From assembly GCA_015662065.1 (NCBI GenBank), contig DQUX01000368.1, positions 1-6,264 of the forward strand: DNA of 6,264 bases, given 5' to 3'. A model generated the notes under the pieces. It was not told the origin of the DNA. It searched no databases and saw only the letters and a list, made by a program, of their open reading frames with translations. Of this stretch, positions 1-6,160 are shown piece after piece; positions within the stretch are counted from its first letter, which is position 1, and every line of letters starts with the position of its first letter. The position numbers were made by a program, and so were the translations under genes. This DNA comes from Anaerolineales bacterium. GTDB taxonomy: Bacteria; Chloroflexota; Anaerolineae; B4-G1; DUEL01.

Positions 1-2
1 CG

Positions 3-176
3 CGCCGGTTGGCGCCGCCGCTGGTGGCCCACCTGGGGCCGGCGGGGCAAGAGGCCCTGCGCGACGAGCCCCGGCCAGGGGACCTGCTGCGGGATGAGAT
101 CGGACCGGCGCTTTTCACTTCTCCCGAGGGGGAGGAGGTGGTGGGTTTTCTCGAACAAGCGAGGAGATTGGTATGA
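3..176 (+). CDS. 3' end of an unidentified protein (partial, cut by window edge)
   Basis: An open frame enters from the left edge (first whole codon at base 3) and runs 57 codons to a TGA at 174-176. Its last codons overlap the next gene's ATG in an ATGA junction, the usual sign of translational coupling, so it is probably the preceding gene of the same operon. The visible tail ends in a charged, helix-like stretch (GEEVVGFLEQARRLV), and codon use resembles the neighbours. I do not recognise the family from this fragment. The antisense frame over the same bases is a GC-driven shadow. Confidence 0.6.
   Translation, partial: RRLAPPLVAHLGPAGQEALRDEPRPGDLLRDEIGPALFTSPEGEEVVGFLEQARRLV
161..166 (+). 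promoter_or_regulatory. Ribosome binding site for the phosphohistidine-domain gene
   Basis: GAGGAG lies 6 nt upstream of the ATG at 173, inside the end of the upstream gene. It supports the ATGA-overlap start rather than a later in-frame ATG. Confidence 0.6.
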
Positions 177-1816
177 CCGAGTGGCTGCTAAGTGGGCACA
201 ACACCCAGGAGACGACCGGCGTCGCCCGACCGGTGACGGTGACGATGACTGAGACCGGCCTGGATGCCCAGATCTCCTGGTTTCTGGAGCAGTTGGCCGG
301 GGATACATCCGATTTCGATCCGACGCTGAAGCCCTCGGCAGTCGTGCAGGGTCGGCTGTACCTGAACATCAACTACTACGTCCGCAATATGGCGGCGGTG
401 ATGCCCTTCGACCCGGAGTCGGTGGGGGTGCCGGCCGGCCTGGTAGAGACGACCGTCGAGGTGCCCCGCGGTCGGCAGTTGCGGCTGCCTGGGCGGTTCC
501 GTCGCACCTACCGCTGGGCGGCGAACTTCTACCGCCACGTGCTGCCCGAGCTGGATCGAAAGCTCAGGGATTTCTACTGGCAGTTGCGGGAGGAGCCAGA
601 CGACGCCCCCTCCCTCATCTGGGCGCTCTTTGAGCCGGGGTTCTACGCCCAGGCGCGGGATACCGACCGGGCCCACATCGTCATCGCCCTGACTATCACC
701 GCGCTGGATACCGTCCTGCGTCAACGGGCCCCCCAGTTGCTCAGCCTCTTCGCCGGGCAGGCCACCGCCACCTCGTTGATCGGCCAGCGGATCTGGGAAC
801 TGCGCCAGACAGCGGAGCAATGTGGGCCGGAGGTGGGCCGGATGCTCCAAAGCGGCACGGTCGAACTGGATGCCTACGAAGCGCTCCCCGAAGCCGCCCC
901 GCTGGTGGCCGGGGTGCGGGCCTTCCTCCGAGAGTACGGCCACCGGGGCTTTCGCTACGAGGCCGACTTCGAGACCGAGCGGCTGGCGGATCGCCCTGAG
1001 CACATCCTTCTGGCAGTGGCCGGGCAACTGAACGAGAGCGAACCGCCCGAGGTACGGGCCGAGGCCACCCGCCGTGCGGCGATGAAATCGCTCCGGCGGA
1101 TGAATCCCTTCGCGCAGCTCTTCTGGCGGCAGAACCTGCGCTGGGGCCAGCGGCTCATCTCCTGGCGGGAGGACTCCAAGAGCAACATCGCCCTCCGGCA
1201 GGCGACCTATGGGCTGGCAGCCCGCCACCTAGCCCACCACTTCTATCCCGACCACCCCGACGATACGATGATGTTCTATACGCTGGAGGAGTTCCTCGCC
1301 TTCGTGCACAGCCGGGGGGAGGAGCGGGTGGACCAGGGGACCCTCAACCGGCGACGGGCGCAGTTCGAGCTGTATCAGACGCAGCCCCCGCCGCCCGAGC
1401 TGATCTGGTACAATCCCCTGACCCGCCACTGGAGGCCGGCGCTGGAGCAGGAGGAGGAGGCCCTCGCCGCCGGGCATGCCCGGCTGCAAGGGATCGCCGC
1501 CAGCGCCGGTAGCGGCCCGAGCGAGGGGATCGCGGTGGTGACCAACGACCCGCTGGACGCCGCACGGCGGCTGTTGGAGATGGAGGGGCCTGTGGTGCTG
1601 GTCACCCGGTTGACCGACCCGGCCTGGTCCAGCCTCTTCCGCCGCCTGAGCGCGGTGGTCACCGAACTGGGGGGCGTGATCTCCCACGCCGCCATCGTCG
1701 CCCGGGAGAACGGCCTCCCCGCCGTCGTCGGCGTCCCGGAGGCCACCCACCGGGTGCGGGACGGGCAATGGCTGCGGGTGGACGGCACCACCGGCACCGT
1801 GGAGGTGCTGTCATGA
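173..1816 (+). CDS. Dikinase-type phosphotransferase subunit: central domain plus C-terminal phosphohistidine (PEP-utilising mobile) domain
   Basis: 547 aa. Residues about 455-545 form a PEP-utilising-enzyme swivel domain (PF00391 type). DPAWSSLF is followed by TELGGVISHAAIVAREN and GLPAVVGV; His505 in the SHAAIVA motif is the expected phosphocarrier. In this family the histidine takes a phosphate from ATP in the ATP-grasp domain and passes it to a second substrate. Residues about 1-440 look like the mostly helical central region of rifampin phosphotransferase/PpsA-like proteins (GRLYLNINYYVRNM near residue 62, then Arg- and Trp-rich helices), where the acceptor binds. No TIM-barrel PEP domain is present, arguing against PEP synthase or PPDK. 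The ATP domain is missing here and encoded by the next gene, overlapping by ATGA. The start is fixed by an ATGA overlap and GAGGAG. Rifampin itself need not be the acceptor; the natural substrate is unknown. Cytoplasmic: no signal peptide or membrane segment seen. Confidence 0.85.
   Translation: MTEWLLSGHNTQETTGVARPVTVTMTETGLDAQISWFLEQLAGDTSDFDPTLKPSAVVQGRLYLNINYYVRNMAAVMPFDPESVGVPAGLVETTVEVPRGRQLRLPGRFRRTYRWAANFYRHVLPELDRKLRDFYWQLREEPDDAPSLIWALFEPGFYAQARDTDRAHIVIALTITALDTVLRQRAPQLLSLFAGQATATSLIGQRIWELRQTAEQCGPEVGRMLQSGTVELDAYEALPEAAPLVAGVRAFLREYGHRGFRYEADFETERLADRPEHILLAVAGQLNESEPPEVRAEATRRAAMKSLRRMNPFAQLFWRQNLRWGQRLISWREDSKSNIALRQATYGLAARHLAHHFYPDHPDDTMMFYTLEEFLAFVHSRGEERVDQGTLNRRRAQFELYQTQPPPPELIWYNPLTRHWRPALEQEEEALAAGHARLQGIAASAGSGPSEGIAVVTNDPLDAARRLLEMEGPVVLVTRLTDPAWSSLFRRLSAVVTELGGVISHAAIVARENGLPAVVGVPEATHRVRDGQWLRVDGTTGTVEVLS
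1801..1807 (+). promoter_or_regulatory. Ribosome binding site deciding the start of the ATP-grasp gene
   Basis: GGAGGTG lies 5 nt upstream of ATG 1813. It favours this start over the in-frame ATG at 1768, whose extra 15 residues are low-complexity (His/Gly/Arg) and unlike the family N-terminus. Confidence 0.65.
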
Positions 1817-2772
1817 GGAGGATGCTCTTTGTCCCCTGGGAGGAAGGCGATGGACGATCCGTCCCGCCGGTGGACGAGGTGGGAGGAAAGGGGCGCGGCC
1901 TCTACTGGCTGGCAGCCAACAGCTTCCCGGTCCCACCGACCTGGGTGCTCAGCACAATGGCCTTCGATATGGTGGTGGAGCGGGCCGGACTGATGGACGA
2001 CATCGTCGAGATCGGGCGGGCCATCGCCGAGATCGGCGACGACTGGGCGGCGGCGCAACAGGCCCTGGAAGGGCTGGAACCACGACGGGCGAGGGTGGTG
2101 GACGCACTGCGCCAGGCGGCGATGCCCGACCGGGTGGGCGCGGCCCTCTCCGACCTGCCGCTGGCGCCGGCCCAGTGGGCGGTCCGCTCCTCCGCCACGG
2201 TGGAGGACGCCCCCCAACACACGTTCGCCGGCCAATTCCTCTCCCTGCTCTCGGTGCCGAAGGGGATGAGGGTCTGGGATGGGGTACGGCGGGTGTGGGC
2301 CTCCAACTTCGGGCGAGAGCCGCTGATGTACTGCGCTCAGAACAGAGTCTCGCTGCCGAGGATGGCGGTGATCCTTCAGCCGATGGAGCCCATCACGGCG
2401 CGGGATCGCTCCGGCGTGGCCTTCAGCCACTCCCCGGTGGAGACGCTGCCGGGGGTGCTGATCCAGGCCGCCTTCGGCACCGGGCAGGTGGTCGTCGGCG
2501 GTTACGGGGGGGACCTCTACAGCGTGCAAGGGGAGCGGGTGCAGGTCCAGCCGATGCCCCCCGCCCAGATCCGGGTCACCGACCCGGAGGGAGACACGGT
2601 GCCCCGGTCCTCTCCCTCGGGCCTCACCCTCACAGAGAGGGAGGCCCGGGAGCTGGCCGGGCTGGTGCTGGCAGTGGCCAAGCGGTGGGGCAGGCCGGTG
2701 AACGTGGAGTTTGTGTGGCGAGCCGGGGGGGAACCCGAGTTGGTGCAGGTGCGGTCGGCCGGGCAGTTTTGA
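1813..2772 (+). CDS. Stand-alone ATP-grasp (PPDK_N / PEP-pyruvate-binding type) subunit of the split dikinase
   Basis: 319 aa, essentially one complete PPDK N-terminal ATP-binding domain (PF01326 type). In order: VGGKGRGL (Lys26), the PVPPTWVLS strand, AVRSSATVEDAPQ (Arg125, Glu131, Asp132), HTFAGQF, VRRVWASNFGREPLMY, VILQPM, SGVAFSHSP, AFGTGQVVVGGYGGDLY, and a C-terminal VNVEFVW (Glu299) with LVQVRS (Gln312, Arg314). These are the nucleotide- and metal-binding signatures of the family, where the domain phosphorylates the swivel histidine from ATP. Here that histidine is His505 of the upstream gene, so the two products should form a complex. The usual PQDIEW signature reads PVNVEFVW: the metal-binding Glu is kept, the preceding Asp is Asn. 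The chain ends just after the domain, without linker or His domain. The start at 1813 shares ATGA with the upstream stop and has GGAGGTG 5 nt before it. No clear terminator follows the stop. Confidence 0.85.
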   Translation: MRRMLFVPWEEGDGRSVPPVDEVGGKGRGLYWLAANSFPVPPTWVLSTMAFDMVVERAGLMDDIVEIGRAIAEIGDDWAAAQQALEGLEPRRARVVDALRQAAMPDRVGAALSDLPLAPAQWAVRSSATVEDAPQHTFAGQFLSLLSVPKGMRVWDGVRRVWASNFGREPLMYCAQNRVSLPRMAVILQPMEPITARDRSGVAFSHSPVETLPGVLIQAAFGTGQVVVGGYGGDLYSVQGERVQVQPMPPAQIRVTDPEGDTVPRSSPSGLTLTEREARELAGLVLAVAKRWGRPVNVEFVWRAGGEPELVQVRSAGQF

Positions 2773-2836
2773 TTGAGCACCACGCGCGCCCGCCATACGC
2801 TTTCCCTACGGAAACCCTACGACCGACACGGCTCCC

Positions 2837-2866
2837 TTGTCCCTTTTCCCCTCCGTGTGTTATAAT
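2837..2866 (+). promoter_or_regulatory. Sigma-70-type promoter with extended -10
   Basis: A perfect TATAAT at 2861-2866 is preceded by TG one base upstream (TGTTATAAT, extended -10). A plausible -35, TTGTCC (4 of 6 to consensus), lies at 2837-2842 with an 18-bp spacer. The expected start of transcription is near 2873, so the leader before GTG 2885 would be about 12 nt. It lies in the 112-nt gap after the dikinase operon, giving the next gene its own transcription. Confidence 0.75.
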
Positions 2867-2872
2867 GCCCCT

Positions 2873-2877
2873 GGAGG
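2873..2877 (+). promoter_or_regulatory. Ribosome binding site deciding the GTG start at 2885
   Basis: GGAGG lies 7 nt upstream of GTG 2885. It coincides with the predicted transcription start, so the transcript would open directly with its Shine-Dalgarno sequence. The alternative in-frame TTG at 2837 would place the -10 box inside the coding sequence. Confidence 0.7.
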
Positions 2878-2884
2878 TTCCGCC

Positions 2885-5521
2885 GTGGAGGTCATCCTGA
2901 CGCACGAAAACGCCGATTTCGACGCTATCGCGTCGCTTCTGGGGGCCCACAAACTCTTCCCCGAGGCGGTGCCGGTCCTGCCGCGCCGCGTCAACCGCAA
3001 CTGTCGGGCCTTCCTCTCCCTCTACGGCGCTGAGCTCCCGCTGGTCCACCCCGATGACCTGCCCCCCCGCCGCCGCATCCGTCGGGCCATCCTGGTGGAT
3101 ACCCAAGGGCTGACCACCCTCAAGGGGATGGTGCGAGGCCTGCCGGTGGACATTATCGACCATCACGAACCAAATCGGGACCTACCGGCGGGCTGGCGGT
3201 TCTCCGGCGAGCCGATGGGGGCGACGACGACGTTGCTGGTGGAGGAGATCTCCCAACGCTCCCTCCACCTCACCCGCATCGAGGCCACCCTGCTCCTGAT
3301 GGGCATCTACGAGGACACCGGCACCCTCTCCTACCTGACCACCACCCCCCGCGACGTGCGGGCGGCCGCCTGGCTGATGGAGCAGGGGGCGAACCTGGCG
3401 GTCGTCAACGAGTTCCTCCACCACCCGCTGACCTCCGGCCAGCGGGAGCTGTACGAGCGACTGCTAGATGGGGCGGTCACTCACGAGATCGGCGGGCACG
3501 TCATCGTCGTCGCCACCGGTCGGGCGGACGGTTACGACGAGGAGATCTCCACGCTGGCCCACAAACTGCGGGAGCTCCTGGAACCCTCCGCCCTCTTCGT
3601 CCTGGTCGCCCTGAACGACCACGTCCAACTGGTCGCCCGTTCCACCACCAACGATATAGACGTATCCGCCATCGCCGCCCACTTCGGCGGAGGGGGCCAC
3701 ACCCGCGCCGCCGCCGCTATGGTCCGCAATCGCACCCTGGAATCGGTCCACGCCGAGCTCCTGAACCTGTTGCCCCGCATCGTCCGCCCCGCCGTCACCG
3801 TCGGTCAGATCATGTCCCGAGGGGTCCAGATCCTCTCCCCCGATACCACCGTGGCAGAGGCGGACGACCGGATGCGGCGGACCGGCCACGAGGGGTACCC
3901 GGTGGTGGAGAACGGGCAGGTGGTGGGTCTCCTCACCCGCCGAGCGGTGGACCGCGCCCTCCAGTTCGGCATGGTCTCCCACCCCGTCCGGCAGGTGATG
4001 GAGCCGGGGAACATCACCGTGGCCCCCGACGACCCGGTGGAGAAACTGCAACGGCTGATGATCGAGGCCGGCTGGGGACAGGTGCCCGTGGTCCGAGATG
4101 GCGAGATCATCGGCGTGGTCACCCGCACCGACCTTATCACCCTCTGGGGGACCCCGCCCGGCCAGCCCCGACAAACCCACGTCCAAGCGCTGCTGGAGAA
4201 CGCCCTCCCCCCTCAGACCCTGGCCCTGGTCCAGCGGACCGCCGAGACGGCGCAGGAGATGGGGTACAGCCTCTACTTCGTGGGAGGGCTGGTGCGGGAC
4301 CTGCTGCTGGGGGCCCCCATCGTGGACGTGGACCTGGTAGTGGAGGGAGAGGCCATCCGGCTGGCCCGTCACCTGGCCCAACTGTTGGGCGGGCGGGTGG
4401 TCGCCCACGACCGCTTCGGCACCGCCAAGTGGATCCTCAACAACCGTGTCTGGCAGGGGGTGGCCGGCGGCCCACCGCCCCCCGAGAAGGCCATCTCCTC
4501 GGTGGACTTCGCCACCGCCCGCACCGAGTTCTACACCCACCCTACCGCCCTGCCGGAGGTGGAACGGAGCTCCATCAAGCAGGACCTGCACCGGCGGGAT
4601 TTCACCATCAACACCCTGGCGATCCGGCTGGACCCGCCCTACTGGGGACAACTGCTAGATTTCTACGGCGGTGAGGCGGACCTGCGGGACGGGATCATCC
4701 GGGTGCTCCACAGCCTCAGCTTCGTGGACGATCCCACCCGCATCCTCCGGGCAGCCCGGCTGGAGGCCCGCCTGGGCTTCTCCCTCGACCCCCGCAGCGA
4801 GAAACAGATCGCCAACGCCCTGCCGATGCTCAGCCGGGTCAGCGGCGACCGTATCCGGCACGAACTGGAGCAGATTCTGGATGAGGAGGAACCGGAACGG
4901 GCCCTCTGTCGGCTGGATGGGCTGGGGGTCCTGCAGGAGATCCACCCCGACCTCCGCTGCGATTCCTGGCTCTCGACGCGCTTTCAGACGATACGGGGGG
5001 AACTGGACCCCGCCACCTGGGAGATGGCCCCTTCGGACCGCCGCTTCCTCCACCTGGCCCTGTTCCTGTACCGCCTGGAGTCCAGGTCGCTGGAGGCGGT
5101 CCTGAAACGGCTTAAGGTCCCCCGGGCCGACGCCGACGACCTGCGGATGCTGCCCGACCTGCGGCGGGTCCTGCGGCGGGTGGCCCTCACCCGCCGGCCC
5201 AGTCGCATCTACCGGCTCCTCCGGCCCTACCCCGCCCGGCTCCTCGCCGCCGCCTGGACCGCCAGCGACCGGGCCGGGCTGCGGGGGAAGCTGCTCCGGT
5301 TCCAGACCGAGTACCGGCGCGTGGAGACGGCGCTGACCGGCGAGGACCTGAAGAGGCTGGGGCTGCGGCCCGGCCCGCTCTTCGGCCGTCTGCTGAGCGC
5401 GCTCCGGGACGCCCGGCTGGACGGGCAGGTCGCCACCCGGGAGGAGGAGGAGGCCCTTCTGCGCCGGTTGCTGAAGGCGGAGGGGGTGGAGCTGAACCGG
5501 GAACTGAGAGTTGAGAACTAG
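2885..5521 (+). CDS. Fused DHH phosphoesterase - CBS pair - class II tRNA nucleotidyltransferase (CCA- or A-adding)
   Basis: 878 aa from GTG 2885. Residues 1-300: DHH-family phosphoesterase with HENADFDAIAS (His7, Asp11, Asp13), DTQG (Asp72), DHH (92-94), YEDTG (Asp144) and the DHHA1 GGGGHTRAAA (His272); relatives cleave short oligonucleotides or cyclic dinucleotides. Residues 306-421: two CBS domains, usually adenosine-nucleotide sensors. Residues about 445-878: class II nucleotidyltransferase with FVGGLVRD (467-472), catalytic Asp481/Asp483, a flexible-loop segment TARTEFYTHP (from 544), RRDFTIN (570-576), DDPTR (615-619, in the slot of EDxxR), and a C-terminal LTGEDLKRLGL (from 817) with VATREEE. 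This architecture is known for long bacterial enzymes such as the Aquifex A-adding enzyme (about 820 aa); they mature or repair the tRNA 3' CCA end in the cytoplasm. All main catalytic motifs are present. An unusual Pro/Gly insert (about 519-539) separates the two early strands. Whether it adds CCA or only A cannot be told from one window. Confidence 0.92.
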   Translation: MEVILTHENADFDAIASLLGAHKLFPEAVPVLPRRVNRNCRAFLSLYGAELPLVHPDDLPPRRRIRRAILVDTQGLTTLKGMVRGLPVDIIDHHEPNRDLPAGWRFSGEPMGATTTLLVEEISQRSLHLTRIEATLLLMGIYEDTGTLSYLTTTPRDVRAAAWLMEQGANLAVVNEFLHHPLTSGQRELYERLLDGAVTHEIGGHVIVVATGRADGYDEEISTLAHKLRELLEPSALFVLVALNDHVQLVARSTTNDIDVSAIAAHFGGGGHTRAAAAMVRNRTLESVHAELLNLLPRIVRPAVTVGQIMSRGVQILSPDTTVAEADDRMRRTGHEGYPVVENGQVVGLLTRRAVDRALQFGMVSHPVRQVMEPGNITVAPDDPVEKLQRLMIEAGWGQVPVVRDGEIIGVVTRTDLITLWGTPPGQPRQTHVQALLENALPPQTLALVQRTAETAQEMGYSLYFVGGLVRDLLLGAPIVDVDLVVEGEAIRLARHLAQLLGGRVVAHDRFGTAKWILNNRVWQGVAGGPPPPEKAISSVDFATARTEFYTHPTALPEVERSSIKQDLHRRDFTINTLAIRLDPPYWGQLLDFYGGEADLRDGIIRVLHSLSFVDDPTRILRAARLEARLGFSLDPRSEKQIANALPMLSRVSGDRIRHELEQILDEEEPERALCRLDGLGVLQEIHPDLRCDSWLSTRFQTIRGELDPATWEMAPSDRRFLHLALFLYRLESRSLEAVLKRLKVPRADADDLRMLPDLRRVLRRVALTRRPSRIYRLLRPYPARLLAAAWTASDRAGLRGKLLRFQTEYRRVETALTGEDLKRLGLRPGPLFGRLLSALRDARLDGQVATREEEEALLRRLLKAEGVELNRELRVEN

Positions 5522-5522
5522 C

Positions 5523-5551
5523 TTGACAATGTTACGTTAACATAAAACTCT
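5523..5551 (+). promoter_or_regulatory. AT-rich palindromic operator / possible promoter after the nucleotidyltransferase gene
   Basis: One base after the stop codon comes a perfect -35 hexamer TTGACA (5523-5528). It is followed at once by a perfect inverted repeat, ATGTTA-CGT-TAACAT (5529-5543). The AT-rich island stands out from the GC-rich surroundings. A dyad directly downstream of -35 is typical of regulator binding sites. No good -10 is seen: the best is TAAAAC with a too-short 14-bp spacer, and at 17 bp the hexamer is poor. The site may be degenerate, or the downstream promoter half may have been displaced by the repeats. Confidence 0.45.
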
Positions 5552-5559
5552 CGCTTTGA

Positions 5560-5634
5560 AGGCTCCCGGCGGGTCTGTGACCCGCGTCTCCGGCCGGAGG
5601 ATACCTTTTTCGGCCCAAGTCGGGGGTCACAGAC
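5560..5634. repeat. 75-nt palindromic repeat, copy 1
   Basis: First of two direct copies 97 bp apart (73 of 75 positions identical; differences at 5584/5681 and 5601/5698). It contains GGGTCTGTGACCC (5571-5583), whose exact reverse complement occurs at 5624-5636, reaching just past the unit. Between the arms is a perfect 12-bp palindrome CTCCGGCCGGAG (5588-5599). Each 13-nt arm is also a small hairpin by itself. It looks like a REP/MITE-type intergenic repeat; no coding content is credible. Confidence 0.8.
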
Positions 5635-5656
5635 CCCCTCAGAGCATAGTGAATTC

Positions 5657-5731
5657 AGGCTCCCGGCGGGTCTGTGACCCACGTCTCCGGCCGGAGGCTA
5701 CCTTTTTCGGCCCAAGTCGGGGGTCACAGAC
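5657..5731. repeat. 75-nt palindromic repeat, copy 2
   Basis: Second copy, same orientation, separated from the first by 22 nt. The 5' arm is at 5668-5680 and the 3' arm at 5721-5731, with the palindrome at 5685-5696. Its 3' arm is two bases shorter than in copy 1 because sequence diverges after CACAGAC into GGCGGCTCCC, the start of the inverted repeat flanking the small gene. Confidence 0.8.
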
Positions 5732-5768
5732 GGCGGCTCCCTCCCCTCACAACCATCTTGGTAAGGTA
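5731..5768. repeat. Left arm of compound inverted repeat around the small membrane-protein gene
   Basis: A 38-nt stretch made of two adjoining segments. Bases 5747-5768 pair with 6118-6139 (21 of 22 complementary; the exception is T5756/G6130, a G-U pair in RNA). Bases 5731-5747 pair perfectly over 17 bp with 6226-6242. The arm ends 8 nt before the Shine-Dalgarno sequence of the 100-aa gene. Confidence 0.75.
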
Positions 5769-5776
5769 CCAGCAAA

Positions 5777-5783
5777 GAGGAGG
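5777..5783 (+). promoter_or_regulatory. Ribosome binding site for the 100-aa gene
   Basis: GAGGAGG ends 4 nt before GTG 5788. The spacing is slightly tight, but it is the only strong Shine-Dalgarno in the region. It rejects the in-frame ATG at 5674, which lies inside the second 75-nt repeat. Confidence 0.6.
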
Positions 5784-5787
5784 CCAC

Positions 5788-6090
5788 GTGCACATCCAGA
5801 CAGAAGTGGTGAGAGGACAACCGTTGAGGGTGGAAGACCACAGGCTGGTGCCGGTGGTGCAGCGGACTACCGGGATGTGGCGGCAGGCCACCGTCGGCTC
5901 CCACCACCTGTCCGCCCGGGGCGGGGGCTTCGTCCGCCTGCGCCCCCTGGGGCTGGTGGAACGGCGGGGGGAAGAGGAGCATTTCATCCCTATCCCCGAC
6001 ACGACCGGTCAGGCGATGCGGGGCATGCTGGTGGCAGCGGTGGTGATCCCCCTCCTCCTGATCCTGGCCGCGCGGCTGACCCGGCGGTAG
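5788..6090 (+). CDS. Small protein with C-terminal membrane anchor, function unknown
   Basis: 100 aa from GTG 5788, chosen because GAGGAGG precedes it; the longer in-frame version from 5674 would translate repeat DNA. The N-terminal 75 or so residues are soluble and beta-rich in appearance (QPLRVEDHRLVPVVQ, then SARGGGFVRLRPLGLVERRG and FIPIPD). Residues about 79-95 form one hydrophobic helix (GMLVAAVVIPLLLILAA) ending in RLTRR. That gives a tail-anchored layout with the N-terminal part probably cytoplasmic. The pattern of a basic start, LVPV, a Gly-rich strand and a short acidic/Pro motif faintly recalls GerW/YtfJ-like sporulation proteins, but I would not assign it. Codon use is GC-rich like the rest. 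It lies alone between the arms of an inverted repeat, so it may be a passenger of a small mobile element or a gene under RNA-structure control. Confidence 0.7.
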   Translation: MHIQTEVVRGQPLRVEDHRLVPVVQRTTGMWRQATVGSHHLSARGGGFVRLRPLGLVERRGEEEHFIPIPDTTGQAMRGMLVAAVVIPLLLILAARLTRR

Positions 6091-6117
6091 GCTTCCAACA
6101 CCAGCCTATTAACCTAC

Positions 6118-6139
6118 TACCTTACCAAGGTGGTTGTGA
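6118..6139. repeat. Right arm of the 22-bp inverted repeat
   Basis: This is the reverse complement of 5747-5768 with one mismatch, beginning 27 nt after the stop of the 100-aa gene. It also contains a short internal dyad, CCTT-ACC-AAGG. Distance between the arms is 349 nt. No clear target-site duplication is seen outside the arms. Confidence 0.8.
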
Positions 6140-6160
6140 TCGGTTGGACCCTCTCCGCCT

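Noticed and set aside
188..1228. Long antisense reading frame over the phosphohistidine-domain gene
   Set aside because: A product of high GC in antisense to a gene with clear family motifs; its translation is Gly/Pro/His-rich low complexity with no recognisable domain.
1768..1812. Earlier ATG start for the ATP-grasp gene
   Set aside because: The added residues are low-complexity and overlap the upstream gene by 49 bp, while ATG 1813 has GGAGGTG and the ATGA coupling.
1375..2796. 473-codon antisense frame across the dikinase gene junction
   Set aside because: It spans two well-supported + strand genes, its composition is Pro/His/Arg-rich, and no Shine-Dalgarno or domain supports it.
2801..2814. 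TTTCC-CTAC-GGAAA hairpin after the dikinase operon as a terminator
   Set aside because: The stem is only 5 bp and AT-rich, with no T-run following it.
2837..2884. TTG 2837 as start of the nucleotidyltransferase fusion
   Set aside because: This would put the -10 box inside the coding sequence; GTG 2885 has GGAGG at 7 nt and begins directly with the DHH-family first strand.
3464..4651. 395-codon antisense frame inside the tRNA nucleotidyltransferase gene
   Set aside because: A shadow of the motif-rich + strand gene; GC bias keeps the frame open.
5560..5731. Repeats as a CRISPR array
   Set aside because: Only two units of 75 nt with a single 22-nt spacer, nested palindromes and no cas genes; this fits a REP/MITE-type element instead.
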